Positions 59,985 to 64,000 of a stretch of DNA of 64,000 nucleotides are shown here, in pieces. Origin of the DNA: Lentisphaeria bacterium (lineage in GTDB: Bacteria > Verrucomicrobiota > Lentisphaeria > Victivallales > Victivallaceae); contig CAAGDG010000153.1 of assembly GCA_900768515.1 (NCBI GenBank), positions 9,028 through 73,027 of the forward strand, written 5' to 3'. A program made the translations under genes and the position numbers. Position 1 is the first letter of the stretch; each line of letters starts with the position of its first letter. Below the pieces are notes generated by a model. The model was not told where the DNA came from. It worked only from the letters and a program-made list of their open reading frames with translations, and did not search any database.

Positions 59985-61112
59985 TCAACCGTAGAAGTCG
60001 AAAACGCCGGCGACCACCTCCGAAAGTGCCTCCTCCGAGAGCCGGTGGAACATCGGCAGCCGGACCAGCCGCCGCGAAAGATCGGCGGTCACCGGCAGAC
60101 GGCAGGCCGCGCCGAGCCGCTTCGCCATCGGAGACTCGTTGAGCGGGACAAAATGGAAGATCGCCTGGATGCCACGCCGCTTCAGAAAAGCGAGCAGCCG
60201 GTCGCGTTCCTCCCCGGAGCCGGTCAGCAGATAGAAGAGGTGCCCGTTGTGACGGCATTCCGGCGGAATCTTCGGCCGGCGGCATTTTCCCGCCGCCTCC
60301 AGCGGGGCGAACGCCTCGTAATAACGGTTCCAGAGCGACAGCCGGCGGCGGAGAATCTCGTCGAAATGCTCGAACTGCGCCCACAGAAACGCGGCCGCAA
60401 GTTCCGACGGCAGTGCGCTGGTGCCGACATCCACCCAGGTGTACTTGTCCACCTCGCCCCGGAAAAACGCGGAACGATTGGTCCCCTTCTCCCGCACGAT
60501 CTCGGCACGGGCAACCAGTTCCGGATCATTGACCAGCAAAGCGCCCCCTTCGCCGCAGATGAAGTTCTTCGTCTCATGAAAACTGAAACAGCCGAGCCGG
60601 CCGATCGAACCGAGCGGACGATCCCGGTAGAAGGCGCCGCCCCCCTGTGCGGCATCCTCGACCACCGAAAGAGAATGTTTCCGGGCGAATGCGGCAATTT
60701 CATCCATCGCGCACCCGACGCCGCCGTAGTGAACCGGCACCACCACCCGGGTCCGGGAGGTAACCAGGGAGGGCAGCAGCTTCTCGTCGAGGTTCAGCGT
60801 GTCGGGACGGATGTCGCAGAAGACCACTTTCGCGCCGCGCAGCACAAAGGCGTTGGCGGTCGAACTGAAGGTGTAGCCGGGCAGGATCACCTCGTCGCCG
60901 GGTTCGATCTCCGAGAGCAGCGCGGCCAGTTCGAGCGCCGCGGTTCCGGAGGGGGTCAGCAGCGCGGCGCGCGTTTCGAAGTTCCGCTCCAGAAACTCCC
61001 GGCAGCGGCGGGTGTAGACCCCGTCGCCGGCCAGCTGCCGGAACTCTTCGATCGCGGCGCGGATGTTTTCGAACTCTCCGCCGGCGAAACACGGTTCGTT
61101 GAAGTTGATCAC
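59985..61112 (-). CDS. DegT/WecE-type dTDP-sugar aminotransferase
   Basis: This 375-residue PLP enzyme starts with a GTG at 61112 that overlaps the GT2 stop (GTGA), behind GGAGGAG. It shows LTPSGTAALELAALL, a VVEDAAQGGGAFY Asp site, the internal-aldimine Lys in CFSFHETKNFICGEGGAL, and a C-terminal FKRRGIQAIFHFVPLNESPMAKRL. The pattern matches WecE/RffA/DesV-type dTDP-4-amino-4,6-dideoxyhexose transaminases. No dTDP-glucose synthase or dehydratase lies in the window. It is the last gene of a glycan run with a GT2 enzyme and WbqC. Confidence 0.85.
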   Translation of the reverse strand: MINFNEPCFAGGEFENIRAAIEEFRQLAGDGVYTRRCREFLERNFETRAALLTPSGTAALELAALLSEIEPGDEVILPGYTFSSTANAFVLRGAKVVFCDIRPDTLNLDEKLLPSLVTSRTRVVVPVHYGGVGCAMDEIAAFARKHSLSVVEDAAQGGGAFYRDRPLGSIGRLGCFSFHETKNFICGEGGALLVNDPELVARAEIVREKGTNRSAFFRGEVDKYTWVDVGTSALPSELAAAFLWAQFEHFDEILRRRLSLWNRYYEAFAPLEAAGKCRRPKIPPECRHNGHLFYLLTGSGEERDRLLAFLKRRGIQAIFHFVPLNESPMAKRLGAACRLPVTADLSRRLVRLPMFHRLSEEALSEVVAGVFDFYG

Positions 61113-62041
61113 GGCTCCTCCCCCGGTCCGTAGACCCGCCGCACGATCACTTCGGGGCGCTGTTTGCATTCGACGAAAACCCGGCCGAGGTAGATCCCCA
61201 CCGTGCCGATCGAAATCATGATCATGCCGCCCAGTCCCCAGATCGAGGCGGCCAGCATGCTCCATCCCACCGGGACCTCCCAGAAGATCTTGTTGACCAC
61301 CAGAAATCCGAGGTAGCCGAGCGCCGTTAAAAACACCGCCATTCCCAGCAGAAAGATCCCGTAGAGCGGCGCGGCGCTCGAACTGGTCACCGACTCCAGC
61401 GCGTGACGCAGTTTGCGGCCGAAGGTGTAGGAGCTGCTCCCCTTGTCCGTCTTGACCGCCTCCACCGGAAGCTGGACGAACCCGGCCAGCGCGAAATTCA
61501 CCCAGAGATCGAACTCCCGGTCGCGGAAGAGCTTCAACGATTCCACGTAGCGGCGGCTCATCAGCCGGGCGGTCAGCGTGTCGGCGGGGTAGTCGACCGG
61601 GGAGAGCAGCCGCATCACCCGGTAGAAGAGACGGCCCGACCAGCGCTCGAACCAGCCGCCCTTGCGTTCGCGCTGGACGCCGTAGGCGACGTCCGCCTCC
61701 GGATGTTCCTCAAGAACGCGCCAGAGTTCGCCGAGCAGTTCGGGCGGCTCCTCCAGATCGACATCGATCAGAAACACCCGTTCCCCCGCCGCCCGGCGGA
61801 TTCCGGCCATCAGCGCGTGGTGGTGTCCGAAATTCCGGGCGAGGTCGACCACCGTCAGACGGGGTTCGTCACGGCGCAGCCGGAGCGCGGTCTCAAGCGA
61901 ATTATCCGGAGAACCGTCGTTCACGAAGATCACTTCGAAATCCTCTCCCGCCAGCGGACGCGCCGCCTCCGCCGCCCGGCGGAGGAACTCCGCCAGATAC
62001 GGCTCCGAACGATACAGACTTGTGACGATCGACAGTTTCAT
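61109..62041 (-). CDS. GT2-family membrane-anchored glycosyltransferase (GtrB/ArnC-like)
   Basis: The 310-residue protein has a GT2 domain (IVTSLYRSEPYLAEFL, VNDGSPDNS, DVDLEEPPE with the DxD metal motif) and two C-terminal membrane segments (LYGIFLLGMAVFLTALGYLGFLVV and SMLAASIWGLGGMIMISIGTVGIYLG). This layout resembles GtrB/ArnC/DPM1 enzymes that load sugars onto polyprenyl phosphate. The ATG at 62041 overlaps the WbqC stop (ATGA), and its own stop overlaps the aminotransferase start. Confidence 0.87.
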   Translation of the reverse strand: MKLSIVTSLYRSEPYLAEFLRRAAEAARPLAGEDFEVIFVNDGSPDNSLETALRLRRDEPRLTVVDLARNFGHHHALMAGIRRAAGERVFLIDVDLEEPPELLGELWRVLEEHPEADVAYGVQRERKGGWFERWSGRLFYRVMRLLSPVDYPADTLTARLMSRRYVESLKLFRDREFDLWVNFALAGFVQLPVEAVKTDKGSSSYTFGRKLRHALESVTSSSAAPLYGIFLLGMAVFLTALGYLGFLVVNKIFWEVPVGWSMLAASIWGLGGMIMISIGTVGIYLGRVFVECKQRPEVIVRRVYGPGEEP

Positions 62042-62745
62042 TGAAAACTCTTCATGTAGCGGGGAGCATCGCTCCCGGTGTTGAACAGCAGATCGAGCAC
62101 CGACACCTGGTGCACGAAGGGGCCGATCCCGCGCTGCGGATACTCGGGATACCCCTCGTAATTCATCCACTCGACTTCGATCCCGGCCTCCCGGAAGGCC
62201 GTCTCGTCGAGATAGCACTTTGCCGCAGGCCCGGAGAGGTAGGTGGAGGCCCCCAGCCGGCGGCAGAGTTCGACCAGCCGCCGGGTCCGCTCCATCCCGG
62301 CCGGAAGCGCGAACTCCCGCGCGTCGTGAAGCACGGTCCGGATCCCGAGCAGCCGGTTGACCGCTTCCAGAAAACTCCGGTTGATCCGGCTCAGGTTCCG
62401 CTCCCGGCCGCCGAGATAAAGTTCCCGGAACAGCTCCCCCCAGAGCCGGAAGCCGGGCGTCCGGCCGTAGTTGCAGACCAGCGCCTGGAAGTGTTTGCGC
62501 CGCCAGTGGTCGTCGCACGCTTCAACCGCGTCGATCGGCGTTTCAAAACGGTCCGGCACCGACACCGGAATCGTCAGGAAACAGCAGCCGTCGCCGCAGC
62601 GGATCCGGTTCCGGTTCCGCCAGTCGCTGCGGGTGTACTGCACGCAGTCGTAGAGGATGAATTCATCGACCGAATTCATCAGATCGAAATACCCCTTCCA
62701 GGGGATGTAGTTCGACTGCAGAATCGCCACGCGGGTGCCGGTCAT
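62038..62745 (-). CDS. WbqC-family protein
   Basis: The 235-residue protein matches the WbqC group: VAILQSNYIPWKGYFDLMNSVDEFILYDCVQYTRSDWRNRNRI at the start, then the RLVELCRRLGASTYLSGPAAKCYLDE segment and YPEYPQRGIGPFVHQVSVLDLLFN. WbqC proteins occur in O-antigen and sugar-nucleotide clusters and are annotated as possible glycine or amino-acid acyltransferases, but with little evidence. It is coupled by ATGA overlaps to both neighbours. Confidence 0.83.
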   Translation of the reverse strand: MTGTRVAILQSNYIPWKGYFDLMNSVDEFILYDCVQYTRSDWRNRNRIRCGDGCCFLTIPVSVPDRFETPIDAVEACDDHWRRKHFQALVCNYGRTPGFRLWGELFRELYLGGRERNLSRINRSFLEAVNRLLGIRTVLHDAREFALPAGMERTRRLVELCRRLGASTYLSGPAAKCYLDETAFREAGIEVEWMNYEGYPEYPQRGIGPFVHQVSVLDLLFNTGSDAPRYMKSFQ

Positions 62746-64000
62746 CGCTCCTCCTCCTCCGGCCGGCGGTAGACCACGGTCGGCGAATCCTGCGGCCCGA
62801 CCACCAGCATCACCTCATCCCCCGGCTCCGGCGCGAGCGGCGGACCGAATTCACTGAAGAATTCAAAGCTGTTGCATTCGAACACCCGGAGCGCCCCCGC
62901 CGGCGGTTCCGGCGGCACCCGTCCCGCCACCGGCGCGTAGCGGGGCAGAATCCCCGCGGAATAGACGTGCGGCAGCGGCCGGGTCACATACCCGAATTCC
63001 GGCACCGTCAGCATCTGAACGAGCGGCCATTTCGCCACGATCGGCCGGTCGAAGGCTTCGCGCTCCAGAATCCGGCAGAGCGTCCGCTGCCAGTCGATTT
63101 CGTCCAGATAGGCGCGGCTCCGCTCCAGAAACTCCCCGGAGCGGCGGTGCGCCCCGGGCAGCTCCGGCAGAGGAAGCGCGCCGCTGCTCACCAGAATCCC
63201 GGCCGCCAGCACCGCCGCCGCCCACGCCGGCCGCGGACGCAGCACCACCGCCAGCACCGCAAAGAGCGGAAACACTCCCAGAAGCGTGTAACGCGGCAGC
63301 GGCACCGAATAGATCAGAAGCGCGCCCCAGAAACCGGCCAGCACAACCCAGCCGTACAGCACGACTTCGCGGGCGCCGCCGGAGAGACCGCCGCGCCGCA
63401 GCCGCCAGAGCGTTGCAACGGCCGCCAAAACGAGCAGAATCATCTGCATCGGAACGTCGCGCAGCAGCAGAATCAGATTGCCCCGGATCTGCCACAGAAA
63501 ACTCCCGCTTCCCCCGGCCGGACCGTCGGAATCGATCCAGACCCCCAGCACCATCGCGGCCGTCAGCGCCACCGCCGGCACCGCGGTGGAGAGGCGGCGG
63601 CCGTTCCGGAACCAGCAGACCAGCAGAGCCGGGATCCAGACCACCATCGTCAGCTTGACCAGTGCGCCCGCCGCGACCGCGGCCAGACACGGCAGCAGCC
63701 GCCCCCGCACCGCGAAGAAAAAGGCGAAGGCGCCGGCGAGCAGCAGCGGCGGCTCCTGTCCGAGCGCCGCCCCCTGCCCCGCGGCGACCGGTTCGGCCAG
63801 CATGGCGAGGCACCAGAAGAGCGCGGAAGAGCGGCCGACACCGGCCCGGCGCAGCGCGGCGAAGAGTACGCCTGCGGAGGCGGCAAGGCAGAGCAGATTG
63901 AAAAGATGTCCGGCCAGATGGACCGCACCCGCCGGCAGCGCGGCGTAACCCAGCCCGTAGAACCACGGCAGCACTCCGAAGCGGTAGACGTTCGATCCCC
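62742..64000 (-). CDS. Polytopic membrane protein (GT-C-like), 5' end beyond the right edge
   Basis: The frame is open without a stop to the right edge (in-frame codons continue upstream of the GTG at 63974, giving SNVYRFGVLPWFYG), so the N-terminus lies outside the window. The visible 419 residues have about nine hydrophobic segments, basic loops and a soluble C-terminal 150 residues (EFLERSRAYLDEIDW, WPLVQMLTVPEFGYVTRP). It resembles GT39/ArnT-type membrane glycosyltransferases, with the acidic first loop probably outside. It overlaps the WbqC start by 4 nt. Confidence 0.75.
   Translation of the reverse strand, partial: GSNVYRFGVLPWFYGLGYAALPAGAVHLAGHLFNLLCLAASAGVLFAALRRAGVGRSSALFWCLAMLAEPVAAGQGAALGQEPPLLLAGAFAFFFAVRGRLLPCLAAVAAGALVKLTMVVWIPALLVCWFRNGRRLSTAVPAVALTAAMVLGVWIDSDGPAGGSGSFLWQIRGNLILLLRDVPMQMILLVLAAVATLWRLRRGGLSGGAREVVLYGWVVLAGFWGALLIYSVPLPRYTLLGVFPLFAVLAVVLRPRPAWAAAVLAAGILVSSGALPLPELPGAHRRSGEFLERSRAYLDEIDWQRTLCRILEREAFDRPIVAKWPLVQMLTVPEFGYVTRPLPHVYSAGILPRYAPVAGRVPPEPPAGALRVFECNSFEFFSEFGPPLAPEPGDEVMLVVGPQDSPTVVYRRPEEEER

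Overview
The window looks like a chromosomal segment from a Lentisphaerota bacterium, probably Victivallales and gut-associated. The taxonomic clues are inferential: the core DNA is GC-rich, and at 30.7-32.1 kb there are two tandem type II secretion-type pseudopilins with the FTLIELLVVIAIIAIL leader and a terminal WxDGH motif. Genes of this kind are greatly expanded in Lentisphaerota. A PL8 polysaccharide lyase beside a sugar-catabolic operon and several surface-glycan loci fit a glycan-degrading Gram-negative organism.

Layout. (1) 1-6.7 kb: the right end of an AT-richer integrated element. It has a truncated unknown gene, a small gene, a P4-type SF3 helicase/primase and an AlpA/excisionase-like protein on the minus strand, a 475-aa orphan on the plus strand, and a tyrosine integrase whose 5' end lies about 110 nt from the 3' end of tmRNA (ssrA, 6735-7091, minus). 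The 3' end of ssrA is therefore the likely attachment site. (2) 7.1-13.8 kb: a membrane glycosyltransferase-like protein with a TPR tail, RNase P RNA, then a forward run of metallophosphatase, GT9 heptosyltransferase-like, secreted unknown and DUF445. (3) 13.9-26.4 kb: a catabolic island. A DeoR-family regulator and a secreted PL8 lyase face an eight-gene forward operon: PfkB kinase, IolB-like isomerase, FGGY kinase, L-fucose/arabinose-isomerase-like protein, GlcD-like flavoprotein, small GlcF-like Fe-S protein, class II aldolase and GH4. It ends in a perfect 16-bp-stem terminator. Repeated ATCAA-core motifs lie upstream of the operon and of the regulator. (4) 26.4-34.1 kb: clpC, mnmA-rlmH, two pseudopilins and a secreted phosphoesterase/PQQ-propeller fusion. 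(5) 34.2-43.7 kb: a surface-polysaccharide locus with an ABC-2 exporter, two COG5610-like proteins, a CMP-nonulosonate synthetase-like enzyme, a polysialyltransferase-like protein and two glycosyltransferases. Part of it is AT-richer. (6) 43.7-53.5 kb: housekeeping genes (rluD, lgt, DUF368, tRNA-Gln, GNAT, AraC, lipoprotein hydrolase, frr, membrane GT, metX-metW, tRNA-CAU). (7) 53.6-64 kb: amidohydrolase, BtuF-like binding protein, nitrilase-type hydrolase, a MacAB-like efflux operon and a second glycan locus (sugar aminotransferase, GT2, WbqC, membrane GT running off the right edge).

The strongest candidate for an undescribed system is the 14.7-26.4 kb cluster. It combines the last three inositol-pathway activities (IolB, IolC and IolJ homologues) with a flavin/Fe-S dehydrogenase pair, an FGGY kinase/isomerase pair and a GH4 enzyme, and it lacks the iolG/E/D genes that normally feed IolB. 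All functional statements come from reading motifs and context. No database search was run.
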